Source: Brachyspira hampsonii
GTDB lineage: Bacteria > Spirochaetota > Brachyspiria > Brachyspirales > Brachyspiraceae
DNA length: 64,000 bases
Assembly: GCF_002214805.1 (NCBI RefSeq)
Contig: NZ_CP019914.1
Location: 1,674,001-1,738,000 of the forward strand
Reading direction: 5' to 3'
Positions 35,329-44,989 of the stretch are shown here, piece by piece; the stretch's first letter is position 1; every line of letters begins with the position of its first letter. Below the pieces are notes generated by a model. The model saw nothing but the letters and a program-made list of their open reading frames with translations, had not been told where the DNA came from and ran no database searches. The position numbers were made by a program, and so were the translations under genes.

Positions 35329-36942
35329 ATGAAAAAGATTATATTTATGATTTTATCTCTAAGCATAATAATATTGTTTATGTCATGCTCAGGAGGAAAA
35401 GATGAGAAGGGGGTTATATATATTAATGTCGGACCTGAACCAAAAACTATAGACCCTGCTTTAAATTCAACAGTAGATGCTAATATTTATATTCAGCATG
35501 TTTTTGAGGGATTGGCAACTAGAGATAATGATAATAAAATAGTGCCGGGTGTTGCTGAGAGCTGGGATATAAGCGATGACGGATTAACTTATACATTTCA
35601 TATAAGAGATAATGCTAAATGGTCTGACGGTAAAAAGATTACAGCAGAAGATTTTGTTTATTCTTGGCAAAGAGTAGTTGATCCTATTACAGCGAGCGAA
35701 TATGCTTATCAATTTGAACCTGTTTTAAATGCGATGGATATAAATTCCGGTAAGAAACCTGTTTCTGAATTGGGTGTAAGAGCTATAGATGAAAACACTT
35801 TTGAAGTAAAATTAAATGCCCCTACTGCTTATTTTTTAGAGTTAGCGGCTTTTTATACATTTTATCCTGTTAGAAAAGATATGATAGAAGAAAATGCAGA
35901 TAATTGGACACTTTCTCCTGATACTTATATAGGCAACGGACCTTTTATAATGACAGAAAGAAGAACAGACGACAGAATTGTAGTAGTAAAAAATACTAAT
36001 TATTGGAATGCTGATAATATAGTTCCTGAAAAGTTGGTATTTATACTTATGCAAAATGGCACTGCTGCTGTTGCCGGTATAAAAGAAGGCTCTTTACATT
36101 TTGCCAATAATCCTCCGCTTCAGGATATTGAGAATTTAAAAAGTGAAGGTTTAATGCATATTTCTCCTTATCTAGGTACATACTATTATTGTTTAAATAT
36201 TACTAATGAGATATTAAAAGATGTAAGAGTTCGTAAGGCTTTAACTTTGGCTATAGACAGAAATTATTTAGTAGAACAGGTAACTAGAGCCGGACAGCTT
36301 CCTGCAAGTGCTTGGGTTCCTAGCGGAGTGAATGATACTGAAGGGGCAGAAGGTGATTTCAGAAAAGTCGGAGGCGATTATTATAGTATAAAAGCTGAAG
36401 ATTATCAAAAGAATTTAGATGAGGCAAAAAAACTTTTAGCTGAGGCTGGTTATCCTAATGGGGAAAATTTCCCTGTTATAGAGTTTAAGTCAAATTCAGG
36501 AGAGCATATACAAATATTTGAAGCTATACAGCAGATGTGGAAATCCGGACTTGGTATAGATTCTACTATAGCACAGGAAGAATGGGCTACTTTCCAAACT
36601 ACAAGACAGGAAAAAAATTATGTTATAGCTCGTCATGGATGGATAGCTGATTATAATGATCCTATGAGTTTTTTGGGCGTATTTTTAAGCTATAGTATAC
36701 AAAATAACGGCGGTTATTCTAATAAAGCTTATGATGATAAATTGAAACTTGCTATGTCTACAATAGATCAGGATATAAGAATGAAAGCTATGCATGAGGC
36801 AGAAGATATACTTATGGAAGATATGGGGTTAATACCTATTTATTTCTATACTGATCCTATTATGGTTAGTAAAAAGTTATCAGGTGTTATTTATGATCCT
36901 CTAGGAGCACATAAATTCTTCTATGCAAAATTATCTGAATAA
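35329..36942 (+). CDS. Oligopeptide-binding lipoprotein (OppA-like)
   Basis: A 537-residue SBP_bac_5 family protein. The lipobox is LFMSC (Cys20). The body shows the family pattern: VGPEPKTIDPALNSTVDANI, then VFEGLATRD, then GVAESWDISDDGLTYTFHIR, then AKWSDGKKITAEDFVYSWQR. It captures peptides for an Opp/Dpp importer. No permease or ATPase gene is adjacent, so it must work with transporters coded elsewhere. Its own promoter and terminator make it a single-gene unit; Brachyspira species are known for several such lone copies. Confidence 0.93.
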   Translation: MKKIIFMILSLSIIILFMSCSGGKDEKGVIYINVGPEPKTIDPALNSTVDANIYIQHVFEGLATRDNDNKIVPGVAESWDISDDGLTYTFHIRDNAKWSDGKKITAEDFVYSWQRVVDPITASEYAYQFEPVLNAMDINSGKKPVSELGVRAIDENTFEVKLNAPTAYFLELAAFYTFYPVRKDMIEENADNWTLSPDTYIGNGPFIMTERRTDDRIVVVKNTNYWNADNIVPEKLVFILMQNGTAAVAGIKEGSLHFANNPPLQDIENLKSEGLMHISPYLGTYYYCLNITNEILKDVRVRKALTLAIDRNYLVEQVTRAGQLPASAWVPSGVNDTEGAEGDFRKVGGDYYSIKAEDYQKNLDEAKKLLAEAGYPNGENFPVIEFKSNSGEHIQIFEAIQQMWKSGLGIDSTIAQEEWATFQTTRQEKNYVIARHGWIADYNDPMSFLGVFLSYSIQNNGGYSNKAYDDKLKLAMSTIDQDIRMKAMHEAEDILMEDMGLIPIYFYTDPIMVSKKLSGVIYDPLGAHKFFYAKLSE

Positions 36943-36949
36943 TAAAATT

Positions 36950-36992
36950 GGCGGATTTAATATTTAATATTTAATATAAAATCCGCCTTTAT
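36950..36992 (+). terminator. Rho-independent terminator of the OppA-like gene
   Basis: GGCGGAT (36950-36956) pairs with ATCCGCC (36981-36987), extended by AT pairs on the inner side, then TTTATTTA. Confidence 0.85.
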
Positions 36993-37029
36993 TTATGTAA
37001 TTTCTATACTACTAGACATTTTTTTAAAT

Positions 37030-37057
37030 TTGTCTTTTTTTAAAAAAATGTTATTAT
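37030..37057 (+). promoter_or_regulatory. Predicted promoter of the small gene at 37087
   Basis: TTGTCT (37030-37035), a 16-bp spacer and TATTAT (37052-37057) lie 30 bp before the ATG at 37087. This supports the shorter start, because the longer reading would begin inside the promoter. Confidence 0.55.
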
Positions 37058-37086
37058 ATACATATAAAATATTTGGAGATTATATT

Positions 37087-37404
37087 ATGTTATTAAAAGA
37101 TAGAAATGGTCTTTATAGAGGTAAGGCAACAATAAAAAACTTTTTCACTTTTGATATAGATTTAGAAGCTTCAGTAGATGAAGATGGCGATATAAAAGTA
37201 ACTACCATAGCACCTATAGTAGGAAAGATAAGTCATAGTATATCTTTGGGAGCATCTTATGATAAAGATGATTATGACATGAAATTTGGAGATGATATTT
37301 TTCATATACACTTTGATTCCAATAATTCTATAGAAATAGAATTACCTGAGAAAATTAATGGAAGTTTTATAGTAACTAGGAATGTAATTTTACATAGGGT
37401 ATAA
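37087..37404 (+). CDS. Small protein of unknown function
   Basis: A 105-residue soluble protein beginning MLLKDRNGLYRGKATIKNF, rich in beta-type alternation (FDIDLEASVDEDGDIKV, KISHSISLGASYDKDDYD). There is no signal or membrane helix. The start at 37087 was chosen because GGAG lies 8 nt upstream; the ATG at 37030 falls in a promoter-like region. It is followed by a terminator and stands alone. I recognise no family. Confidence 0.65.
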   Translation: MLLKDRNGLYRGKATIKNFFTFDIDLEASVDEDGDIKVTTIAPIVGKISHSISLGASYDKDDYDMKFGDDIFHIHFDSNNSIEIELPEKINGSFIVTRNVILHRV

Positions 37405-37410
37405 AAATAA

Positions 37411-37450
37411 AAATCAGCTCTCTTAATTTATCTTAAGGAACTGATTTTTT
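37411..37450 (+). terminator. Rho-independent terminator of the gene at 37087
   Basis: AAATCAG (37411-37417) and CTGATTT (37441-37447), with inner CTT/AAG pairing, precede a T6 run. Confidence 0.75.
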
Positions 37451-37545
37451 GTATATTTATATAGAAAAAAGTTTTATTATAAAAAGCTAATTTATAAAAT
37501 GGCTGCCATATTTAATGGAAAACATAGAATAAAAAAATAGGGTAT

Positions 37546-37619
37546 TGGGCCAGCAGGGACTTGAACCCCGGACCCGATGATTATGAGTCATCTGCTCTAA
37601 CCGACTGAGCTACTGGCCC
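37546..37619 (-). tRNA. tRNA-Met (anticodon CAU)
   Basis: The minus strand folds into a full cloverleaf: acceptor GGGCCAG/CTGGCCC, D stem GCTC/GAGC, anticodon stem GATGA/TCATC with loop CTCATAA (anticodon CAT), T stem CGGGG/CCCTG with loop TTCAAGT, and discriminator A. The 3' CCA is not encoded. The first pair is G-C, so it is not a typical initiator with an unpaired first base; elongator Met is most likely, although tRNA-Ile2 read through lysidine has the same anticodon. Confidence 0.93.
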
Positions 37620-37751
37620 CTAATTCTCAAGAAAAATCTTCTTTAGATTTAGCTATTATATAATAAAGAAAAAAAAAGTCAATACTTGAATAATTATTTT
37701 TTTATTTTTGTATGTAAATATTGCATTAAATACTTTTTTGTATATTTACTA

Positions 37752-37779
37752 TTGACTTACTAAAATAAATTTACATAAT
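37752..37779 (+). promoter_or_regulatory. Predicted promoter of the EFR1-type gene
   Basis: TTGACT (37752-37757), a 16-bp spacer and CATAAT (37774-37779) lie 42 bp before the ATG at 37822; GGGAG at 37808 is the ribosome-binding site. Confidence 0.65.
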
Positions 37780-37821
37780 AAATTATTATATAATAAAAAT
37801 ACATGAAGGGAGTATGTTTTT

Positions 37822-38649
37822 ATGAAAGTTGACAAAGTTTATTCAATATATTATAGTGCTACAGGTACTACTCAGAAAATTGTTTCTTTTGTTGGCGAGA
37901 ATATAGCAAAGAAATTGGGAGTGCCTTTTGAAAAGTATGATTTTACTTTACCAAAGAAAAGAGAAGGAATATTAGAGTTCAAGGAAAATGATTTAGTAAT
38001 ATGCGGAACTCCTACTTATGCAGGAAGAATACCTAATGTTATGCTTCCATATTACAAAAATAATATTAAAGCTAAGGGGGCTTTAGCTGTTCCTATAGTA
38101 TTATACGGTAATAGGAATTTTGATGATTCTTTAATAGAGCTTAGAAATACTATGCAGGAAAATGGATTTTATACTATAGCAGGAGCAGGGTTTATAGGTG
38201 AGCATGCTTTTTCTTATGTTCTTGGGGCAGGAAGGCCTGATGATAAGGATATGTCTATTGCTGCTGAGTTTGTCGAAAAAGTTGTGGAAAAAATTCAAAA
38301 TATGAATGATATTCCTAAAGAACCTATTAAGGTTAGAGGAAATGATCCTATTCGTCCTTATTATATGCCTAAGGATAAACATGAACATGCTATAGATATA
38401 TTAAAAGTTAAGCCTAAAGTAGATACTTCAAAATGTACAAACTGCAAAACTTGTGCCCATGTATGTCCGCTTGCTTCTATTGATTTTGATGACATAACAA
38501 AATATGTAGGTAAATGTATAAAATGCGGTGCCTGTGTGAAAAAATGTCCTGAACATTGCAGGTATTATGATGATGAAGGATACTTATACCATCAGCATGA
38601 TTTAGAAGATGAGTTTAAAAGAAGAGCTGAGCCTGAATTATTTTATTGA
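37822..38649 (+). CDS. EFR1-type flavodoxin/ferredoxin fusion
   Basis: A 275-residue electron-transfer protein. The N-terminal flavodoxin-like domain has the FMN phosphate loop YSATGTTQ (residues 11-18) and CGTPTYAGRIPN near 61. The C-terminal domain is a bacterial ferredoxin with two [4Fe-4S] motifs: Cys205, 208, 211, 215 and Cys232, 235, 238, 242 (CTNCKTCAHVCP and CIKCGACVKKCP). The EFR1 family (flavodoxin plus 2[4Fe-4S]) is common in anaerobes. The partner oxidoreductase is not in the window. Single gene with its own promoter and terminator. Confidence 0.9.
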   Translation: MKVDKVYSIYYSATGTTQKIVSFVGENIAKKLGVPFEKYDFTLPKKREGILEFKENDLVICGTPTYAGRIPNVMLPYYKNNIKAKGALAVPIVLYGNRNFDDSLIELRNTMQENGFYTIAGAGFIGEHAFSYVLGAGRPDDKDMSIAAEFVEKVVEKIQNMNDIPKEPIKVRGNDPIRPYYMPKDKHEHAIDILKVKPKVDTSKCTNCKTCAHVCPLASIDFDDITKYVGKCIKCGACVKKCPEHCRYYDDEGYLYHQHDLEDEFKRRAEPELFY

Positions 38650-38660
38650 TATCAATTTAT

Positions 38661-38689
38661 AAAAGCCATGAAATTGTTTCATGGCTTTT
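38661..38689. terminator. Bidirectional terminator between convergent genes
   Basis: AAAAGCCATGAAA and TTTCATGGCTTTT form a near-perfect stem with a short loop, with A and T runs on each side. Confidence 0.9.
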
Positions 38690-38703
38690 ATAAACTTTAA
38701 ATA

Positions 38704-39360
38704 TTATTCTTCTTCTGATGACTCGCTGTCTTCTTCTTCTGTATTTCCTGAGGCTTCTCTTAAAACTTGTTTTATAGCATCAAATATTTCTCTTGCCTTT
38801 GCTTTAGTTATATCTGAGGTTTTAGTTTTTTTAGTGATAGATGCTTTTTTTAATATCATATCTCCATATACATTTCCTATTCCGCTTAATATTAAAGGAT
38901 TTTTTATAAGTTTCTCCACTGTTGTATCATTATCTGATAATAATTGGCAGAATAAATTATAATTGAATTGTTTAGTAAGAGGATCATATCCTATTTGAGG
39001 CATTGTTGTCGAATCCTTCCAAATAGGTATTATTTTAGTAATTTCATTTTTATCCTTGCTTTCATCTACAACAAAGAAATTGCCATGATCCGTTTCTAAT
39101 TTTAATATGCTGTTTTTATATTGATCATCTTCAGTTAATACAAAGGAGCCGTTGGGGCCTAAATCAATAAGCATAGCATCTTGCGAAAACTGGAAATGTA
39201 TATATCCTCCATAGCGTAAAACATCTATTATTTTCTGTCCTTCTATATCTTCCATTTCTTTATATTGCTTATCTATGGCTTCTATCTTATTTATATAAGA
39301 ATAACAAATTTCGCTTTTAATGGAGTTTATTAATGTAATTAAATTTGGCAGTTCTTTCAT
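38704..39360 (-). CDS. Fpg/Nei-like DNA glycosylase homologue, probably non-catalytic
   Basis: A 218-residue protein with a two-domain Fpg/Nei layout. The N-terminus reads MKELPNLITL where active Fpg has MPELPE; the catalytic Pro2 is Lys here, Glu3 is kept, and Glu6 is Asn. The helix-two-turn-helix is clear: NPLILSGIGNVYGDMILKKA, matching the family GIGNIYADE. The beta-hairpin Lys (usual RRGKYL) is replaced in LRYGGYIHF. The C-terminal zinc finger is absent, replaced by a Glu/Ser-rich tail. DNA binding without base excision, or an altered chemistry using Lys2, is suggested. This branch is described in other anaerobes as a reduced Fpg-like protein; I infer the loss of activity. Confidence 0.78.
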   Translation of the reverse strand: MKELPNLITLINSIKSEICYSYINKIEAIDKQYKEMEDIEGQKIIDVLRYGGYIHFQFSQDAMLIDLGPNGSFVLTEDDQYKNSILKLETDHGNFFVVDESKDKNEITKIIPIWKDSTTMPQIGYDPLTKQFNYNLFCQLLSDNDTTVEKLIKNPLILSGIGNVYGDMILKKASITKKTKTSDITKAKAREIFDAIKQVLREASGNTEEEDSESSEEE

Positions 39361-39474
39361 AACTTATAATCTTCCTATAGTATTATGTTTACTTTATATT
39401 TTAGCATGAAAGAAAAAAAAATCAAATTTTATAACATACCTATAGGGCTTTATTAATTATAAATTTAATAAAAA

Positions 39475-39795
39475 CTTGGGCGGGTGCTTTAAACTTCTAA
39501 ATAAGCATTGAAGAAAAATAAAATATAATTTTCAAAATGAATCAGAAAATATAAAGGGCGGGGTATGTAATTAAAGTTTTAAAATTTAATTACACTTGCC
39601 CACCCTATATGCTTGTAATTTTAATCTGTAATTACCATTTTTTATTTTTTTATTATTAAAATTAGACTTTTAAGATGCCCACCCAAGTATTTTTTAATTT
39701 ATAATGAATACACCGCACGCATAGTAAAACTTAAAATATACATATATTAATAATCATAATTTAAATAATATATAAAATTCTTTTCACAGTGCGTT
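39475..39795. repeat. Intergenic repeat copy
   Basis: CTTGGGCGGGTGC (39475), AAAGGGCGGGGTATG (39553), TGCCCACCC (39598), GCCCACCCAAG (39677), ACCGCACGC (39712) and a worn AGTGCGT (39788) run in the family order. It fills most of the gap between the Fpg-like gene and purA; bases 39361-39474 are AT-rich with nothing else seen. Confidence 0.85.
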
Positions 39796-39828
39796 TAGCA
39801 GGTAACAAATTTAAATAATATAAAAAAT

Positions 39829-39866
39829 AAAAAGCCTGCATTTTATTCATACAAAATACAGGCTTA
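39829..39866 (-). terminator. Rho-independent terminator of purA
   Basis: On the minus strand AAGCCTGTATTTT and AAAATGCAGGCTT form a stem of about 13 bp (one mismatch), followed by TTTTATTTT. It lies 22 bp past the purA stop. Confidence 0.88.
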
Positions 39867-39887
39867 AATATCTTATCTTTATATAGA

Positions 39888-41171
39888 TTAAAAAATATTT
39901 TTAACGATTATAGTTTCATCTCTTCCTGCTCCTACTGAAACAATAGAAATATCTGTTTCTATTACTTCACTTAATCTTTTTAAATACTTTTTAGCATTTT
40001 CCGGAAGTTTATCATATTCTCTAATTTCTCTAGTGCTAGTTTTCCAGCCTTCAAACTCTTCATACACTGGCTCAGCTTTTGAAAGTATATCCAAATCTGC
40101 AGGATAACCTTCTAATATCTCACCATTATATTTGTAGGCAACACATATTTTTAATTTATCCAAATCATCTAATATATCAAGCCTAGTTACAGCAATAGAA
40201 TCAAGTCCGTTCACATAGGAAGCATATTTTACAACGCAGGCATCAAGCCAACCGCATCTTCTTGGTCTTCCAGTAACAGTGCCGTACTCTCCGCCTTTGT
40301 CTCTTATAGCCTGTCCTATATCATCATGAAGCTCTGAAGGGAAAGGTCCTTCTCCCACTCTAGTAGAATAAGCCTTTACAACTCCTATAACATTATCAAT
40401 CTTTCTAGGTCCCACACCTGAACCAGTACAAGCTCCTCCGGCAGCAGGGTAAGATGATGTTACATAAGGATAAGTACCATGATCCAAGTCAAGCATAGTA
40501 GCCTGAGCTCCTTCAAACAATATATTTTTTTTCTCTTTAATAGCTTTATTTAATATTGTAGTAGTATCAGCGACATAAGGTTTTAATCTCTCAGCATATT
40601 CCAAATACTCTTTTAAAAGTGCATCATAATCAAATCCGTCATGATTATAAACTTTTTTAAGGAGTTTATTTTTAAGCTCAAGATTAAACTTTAATTTTTT
40701 AGCAAAAACTTCTTTATTCATCAAATCAACTATTCTTATACCCAAACGGCTGGATTTATCCATATAACAAGGACCTATACCGTTTTTAGTAGTACCTAAT
40801 TTATTTTCTCCAAGATCCTCTTCCTGAAGTTCATCAAGAAGCCTATGATAAGGCATTAATACATGAGCCCTGTTAGAAATTTTAAGATTAGATATATTAA
40901 CTTTCTTCTCAGCAAGAGCGTCTATTTCACCCAAAAAAACTTTAGGTTCTATAACAACTCCATTACCTATAACGCAAACTTTATCCTTATAAAGTATACC
41001 AGAAGGTAAAAGTCTTAATTTATATTTCACATTATCCACCACAACGGTATGACCTGCATTACTTCCGCCCTGAGAACGAACAACATATTCGCAGTTTTCG
41101 GCAAGATAATCCACTATTTTACCTTTGCCCTCATCACCCCATTGAGTGCCTACTATAATTACTGAAGCCAT
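39888..41171 (-). CDS. purA: Adenylosuccinate synthetase
   Basis: A 427-residue enzyme that joins IMP and aspartate with GTP in AMP synthesis. The phosphate-binding loop is WGDEGKGK (residues 11-18), followed by SQGGSNAGHTVV, then GIGPCYMDK, then FEGAQATMLDLDHGTYPYVTSS, and the C-terminal GVVKAYSTRVGEGPFPSEL and RRCGWLDA. Length is standard. AAGGAG stands before the ATG. Single gene with its own terminator. Confidence 0.97.
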   Translation of the reverse strand: MASVIIVGTQWGDEGKGKIVDYLAENCEYVVRSQGGSNAGHTVVVDNVKYKLRLLPSGILYKDKVCVIGNGVVIEPKVFLGEIDALAEKKVNISNLKISNRAHVLMPYHRLLDELQEEDLGENKLGTTKNGIGPCYMDKSSRLGIRIVDLMNKEVFAKKLKFNLELKNKLLKKVYNHDGFDYDALLKEYLEYAERLKPYVADTTTILNKAIKEKKNILFEGAQATMLDLDHGTYPYVTSSYPAAGGACTGSGVGPRKIDNVIGVVKAYSTRVGEGPFPSELHDDIGQAIRDKGGEYGTVTGRPRRCGWLDACVVKYASYVNGLDSIAVTRLDILDDLDKLKICVAYKYNGEILEGYPADLDILSKAEPVYEEFEGWKTSTREIREYDKLPENAKKYLKRLSEVIETDISIVSVGAGRDETIIVKNIF

Positions 41172-41318
41172 TTTTCAACTCCTTGTTTTATTATGCTAAA
41201 ATATAAGATTTAAAAAAACTTATAAAAAACACACGATTGCTATTATATGAATATTTTGTAAGAATTTCAAGCTACTTTTAATAGAAATTTCTATTAAAGA
41301 TAATATTAAAATTGATAA

Positions 41319-42416
41319 CTATTGAATATTTAATTTATTTTTTATATCTTCTATTTTCTCATAAGCTTCTGTATAACTGTCATCTAATTCAATACATTTA
41401 TTATAATCTTCCAAAGCATCTTTGTATTGTCCCAAATTATATTTGACATCTCCTCTTCGTAAGTATGGTTTAGCGTAAAAAGGATTTATCTCTATAGATT
41501 TATTAAAGTCTTCTATAGCTCCTTGATAATCTTCCAATTTATTTTTAACTGCTCCTCTAAAATTATAAACATAATTATCAAAACTATTTAATTCTATACT
41601 TTTATTACAATCTTTTATAGCTTCATTATAATTTTTTAATTTATATTGAGAAAAAGCTCTATTCTGATAGGCTTCAATAAAAGATGTATTTAATTCTATA
41701 GCTTTATTATAATCTTTAATTGCTTCTTCATTTTCTCCCAAATCACTTTTTACAAGACCTCTAGAATTGTAATAATCTGCCTCCTTTGGATTTAATTTTA
41801 TAGCTTTATTTAAATCTTCAATGGCTTCATTATATTGTTTTAATGCATATTTAACATATCCTCTATCAGAATAATAATATGGATCTTTAGGTTTTAATTC
41901 TATAGATTTATCAAAATCTTTTATAGCCTCTTCATATTTTTTCAATTTATTTTTAGCTAATCCCCTAAAATAATAATAATCTGCATTTTTTGGTTTTAGT
42001 TCTATAGATCTGCTATAATCTTCAATTGCTTCTTCATATTCACCTAATTGACATTTGGCATCTCCTCTGTTGCAATATACATAATCAGCTTTAGGTAATC
42101 TTTCAATACATATATCATAATCTTTTATTGCTTCCTCATACTCTTCTAAATTATATTTAGCAACACCTATGTTATTGTAAGCTATTCTATGTTTTGGATT
42201 TAATTCTATACATTTTGTAAAATCTTTAATTGCTCCTTCATTATCTTCTGCATCAATTTTTACAATTCCTCTCATATTATAATAATTTGTATTATTAGGC
42301 TGAAGTTCTATGGCTTTATCAAAATATTTTATAGCTTCTTCATATTTTTCTTCTTTTTTTAATGCTAATGCCTTTTTATAAAACTCTTTTGCATTTTCTT
42401 TATTTTCATCTTTCAT
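41319..42416 (-). CDS. TPR-repeat protein (paralogue 1)
   Basis: A 365-residue protein made almost entirely of about ten 34-residue TPR units, each close to A..YYNRGIAKY.L..YEEAIKDFDKAIELNPK. No signal peptide or membrane helix is visible, so it is probably cytoplasmic. TPR arrays are protein-binding scaffolds. It follows a paralogue after 19 bp; the first 15 and last 35 residues of the two are near-identical, showing a recent duplication. Confidence 0.9.
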   Translation of the reverse strand: MKDENKENAKEFYKKALALKKEEKYEEAIKYFDKAIELQPNNTNYYNMRGIVKIDAEDNEGAIKDFTKCIELNPKHRIAYNNIGVAKYNLEEYEEAIKDYDICIERLPKADYVYCNRGDAKCQLGEYEEAIEDYSRSIELKPKNADYYYFRGLAKNKLKKYEEAIKDFDKSIELKPKDPYYYSDRGYVKYALKQYNEAIEDLNKAIKLNPKEADYYNSRGLVKSDLGENEEAIKDYNKAIELNTSFIEAYQNRAFSQYKLKNYNEAIKDCNKSIELNSFDNYVYNFRGAVKNKLEDYQGAIEDFNKSIEINPFYAKPYLRRGDVKYNLGQYKDALEDYNKCIELDDSYTEAYEKIEDIKNKLNIQ

Positions 42417-42435
42417 AAAACATTCCTAAATATAA

Positions 42436-43536
42436 TTATTTATTTTCTAATTTATTTTTTATATCTTCTATTTTTTTATAAGCTTCTGTATAACTGTTAT
42501 CTAATTCAATGCATTTATTATAATCCATCAAAGCATCTTTATATTCTTCTAAATTATATTTACTATCCCCTCTATTAAAATAAGGATTAGGATAAAACGG
42601 ATTTAATTCTATAGATTTATTGTAGTCTTCAATAGCTTCTTTATAATTTTTTAACTCATTTTTTATTAAACCTCTATTATTGTATAAATAGCAGTTAAAA
42701 GCATCTAACTCTATAGCTTTGTTTAAATCTTCTATAGCTTCATCAAATTGTTTCAAATTATATTTAGCATCTGCCCTGCTATTATATGCTTCTACATAGT
42801 TGTTATCTAATTCTATAGCTTTATCAAAATCTTTTATAGCATTATAATAATTTTCTGAATATAAATATGCATTTCCTCTGCCGTAATAATAATCTGGTTC
42901 GTTTTTACCTAATTGTATACATTTATCAAAATCAATTATAGCTTCTTTATAGTTTTCTAAGTAAGCATTAGCATAAGCTCTGCTATGATAAGCCTCTATA
43001 TATCTAGGTTTTAATTCTATGACTTTGTTAAAATCATTTATTGCTTCTTGATAATTTTCCAATTTTATATTAGTATTTCCTCTACCGTAGTAAGCCATAG
43101 CATCACTTTGTCTTAATTCAATAGTTTTATTATAATCTTCAATAGCTTCTTCATATTCTCCCAAAGCATATTTAGCTCCAGCTCTTTGAAAATAAGCATT
43201 AATAATAAAATCTGGTTTTAATTCTATACATTTAGTATAATCTATAATAGCATTTTCATATTCTTCCAAATCACACTTTACATTTCCCCTATAGTAATAA
43301 GCAGATAATAAATTTGGTTTTAATTCTATAGCTTTATCAAAATCTTCTATTGCTTCTTCGTAATTATCTAAAATATATTTAGAAAGTCCTCTATTATTGT
43401 ATGCATGTATATAATTAGGGTTTAGTTCTATAGCTTTATTAAAATATTCTATAGCATCTTCATGTTTATTTTTATTAAATAATTCCTGTCCTTTCTTATA
43501 AAATTCTTTTGCCTGTTCTTTGTTTTCATCTTTCAT
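42436..43536 (-). CDS. TPR-repeat protein (paralogue 2)
   Basis: A 366-residue protein of about ten TPR units, co-oriented with and directly upstream of paralogue 1. Both share starts of the form MKDENKE.A.EFYKK and ends of the form CIELD.SYTEAYKKIEDIKNKL. Repeat spacing is even, apart from a one-residue insertion near residue 108 (PDFIINAYFQRAG). Probably a two-gene operon. Partner proteins are unknown. Confidence 0.9.
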   Translation of the reverse strand: MKDENKEQAKEFYKKGQELFNKNKHEDAIEYFNKAIELNPNYIHAYNNRGLSKYILDNYEEAIEDFDKAIELKPNLLSAYYYRGNVKCDLEEYENAIIDYTKCIELKPDFIINAYFQRAGAKYALGEYEEAIEDYNKTIELRQSDAMAYYGRGNTNIKLENYQEAINDFNKVIELKPRYIEAYHSRAYANAYLENYKEAIIDFDKCIQLGKNEPDYYYGRGNAYLYSENYYNAIKDFDKAIELDNNYVEAYNSRADAKYNLKQFDEAIEDLNKAIELDAFNCYLYNNRGLIKNELKNYKEAIEDYNKSIELNPFYPNPYFNRGDSKYNLEEYKDALMDYNKCIELDNSYTEAYKKIEDIKNKLENK

Positions 43537-43675
43537 AGATTATCCTAAAAATATGTAATTGTTATATAATTATAATATATTAAAAAATAAATTCTATAAT
43601 TTTTATTATGTAAATATTTAATTTTATGTTAAAATTATATAATTAGTTGGTATTATTTTTATTTAAGGAATATTT

Positions 43676-44974
43676 ATGTCATCAGAATTGAGCTATGAAA
43701 AATTAGAACTTATTTATAATACTATGGAACAAATTTATAATAAAAAAATTAACTGTGCAGACGGACTTAAAAATCTTGAAAATAAAATATCGGAATATAC
43801 GTATAATTCTTATGCTAGGCTTTATGATACTTTTAAAAAAATAAAAAACGGAGAAGGTTTTGATAAATTATTAGGATTTCAGTTTTATAAATTCTTTATG
43901 CAAAAAATAGCAAATAAAAATAATATAGAAGAGTTAAACAATGCATTAAAAGCTAGTAAAGAATATATTATATACAGAAATCTAAAACAATCAAAAATTA
44001 TAGATTTATGCAAAGACCTATCAGCACAATATAAATCTTCAATTTCTTTTGATGAATTTGAATACAGTAAAAATAAAAGCGAAAAAACAGATGATGAAGA
44101 AATTACACAAACTAATGATAAATCGGATAATTCATATAGTAAAGAAAATTTCCTTAATGAAGTTTTTATATCTGAAGAAAAGTACGACACTATTTATAAT
44201 TTATTAAAAAGAAAAAAGAATATTATTTTTCAAGGCTCACCCGGAGTTGGTAAAACTTTTCTTGCTAAAAAACTAGCTTACTCAGTCATTGGAGAAGCTG
44301 ATGATAATAAAATAAAAATGGTGCAGTTTCATGAAAGCTATTCTTATGAAGATTTTATTATAGGTTATAAGCCTTCGGATAAAAACTTTGAATTAAAAAA
44401 CGGTGTGTTTTATGATTTTTGTTAGAAAGCCTCTTCCGATATGGATAATGATTATTTTTTTATAATAGATGAGATTAACCGCGGAAATATATCTAAAATA
44501 TTCGGCGAGCTTTTAATGCTTATAGAGGCTGACAATAGAGATGCTGAAATTATACTTCCTTATAATAATGAAAGTTTCAGCGTGCCTAATAATTTGTATA
44601 TTATAGGTATGATGAATACTGCAGACAGAAGCATTGCTGTTATTGATTATGCACTGCGAAGAAGATTTTGCTTTGTAGATATTGAGCCTGCTTTCGGAAA
44701 TGAAAAGTTTATAAACTATTTGAAAGAAAAGAATATAAACGATAATCTTATAAATAAAATAAATACAAAGTTTATTGAGTTAAATAATATTATAAAAAAT
44801 GATAAAATACTAGGCAGAGGCTGTACTATAGGTCATAGTTATTTCTGCGATAAAATAGATGAGGAAGAATACAAAAATATTATAGAATATGAAGTAGCTC
44901 CTACATTAAGAGAGTATTGGTTTGATAATGAAGAGAAAGCAGAGAAGGAAATAAAAAAGTTATTAGATATATAA
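43676..44974 (+). pseudogene. mcrB: McrB-type AAA+ GTPase, interrupted by an in-frame amber codon
   Basis: The gene starts at 43676 and would give 432 codons, but TAG at 44423-44425 (codon 250) stops translation after GVFYDFC. The same frame then continues without further stops (KASSDMDNDYFFIIDEIN...) to 44974. Walker A GSPGVGKT (residues 187-194) is before the stop; Walker B FFIIDEINRGN, the MMNTADRS sensor and the arginine-finger region ALRRRF are after it. So the truncated product lacks the catalytic half. The N-terminal 160 residues form an unrecognised helical domain, in place of a DNA-binding domain of other McrB proteins. AAG to TAG would explain the change. The mcrC gene downstream is intact. 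An amber-suppressor or sequencing error cannot be excluded. Confidence 0.85.
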
Positions 44975-44989
44975 TATAATTTTTATAAA

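Noticed and set aside
37546-37619. Initiator tRNA-fMet
   Set aside because: The first acceptor pair is G-C rather than unpaired, and the anticodon stem lacks the three consecutive G-C pairs of initiators.
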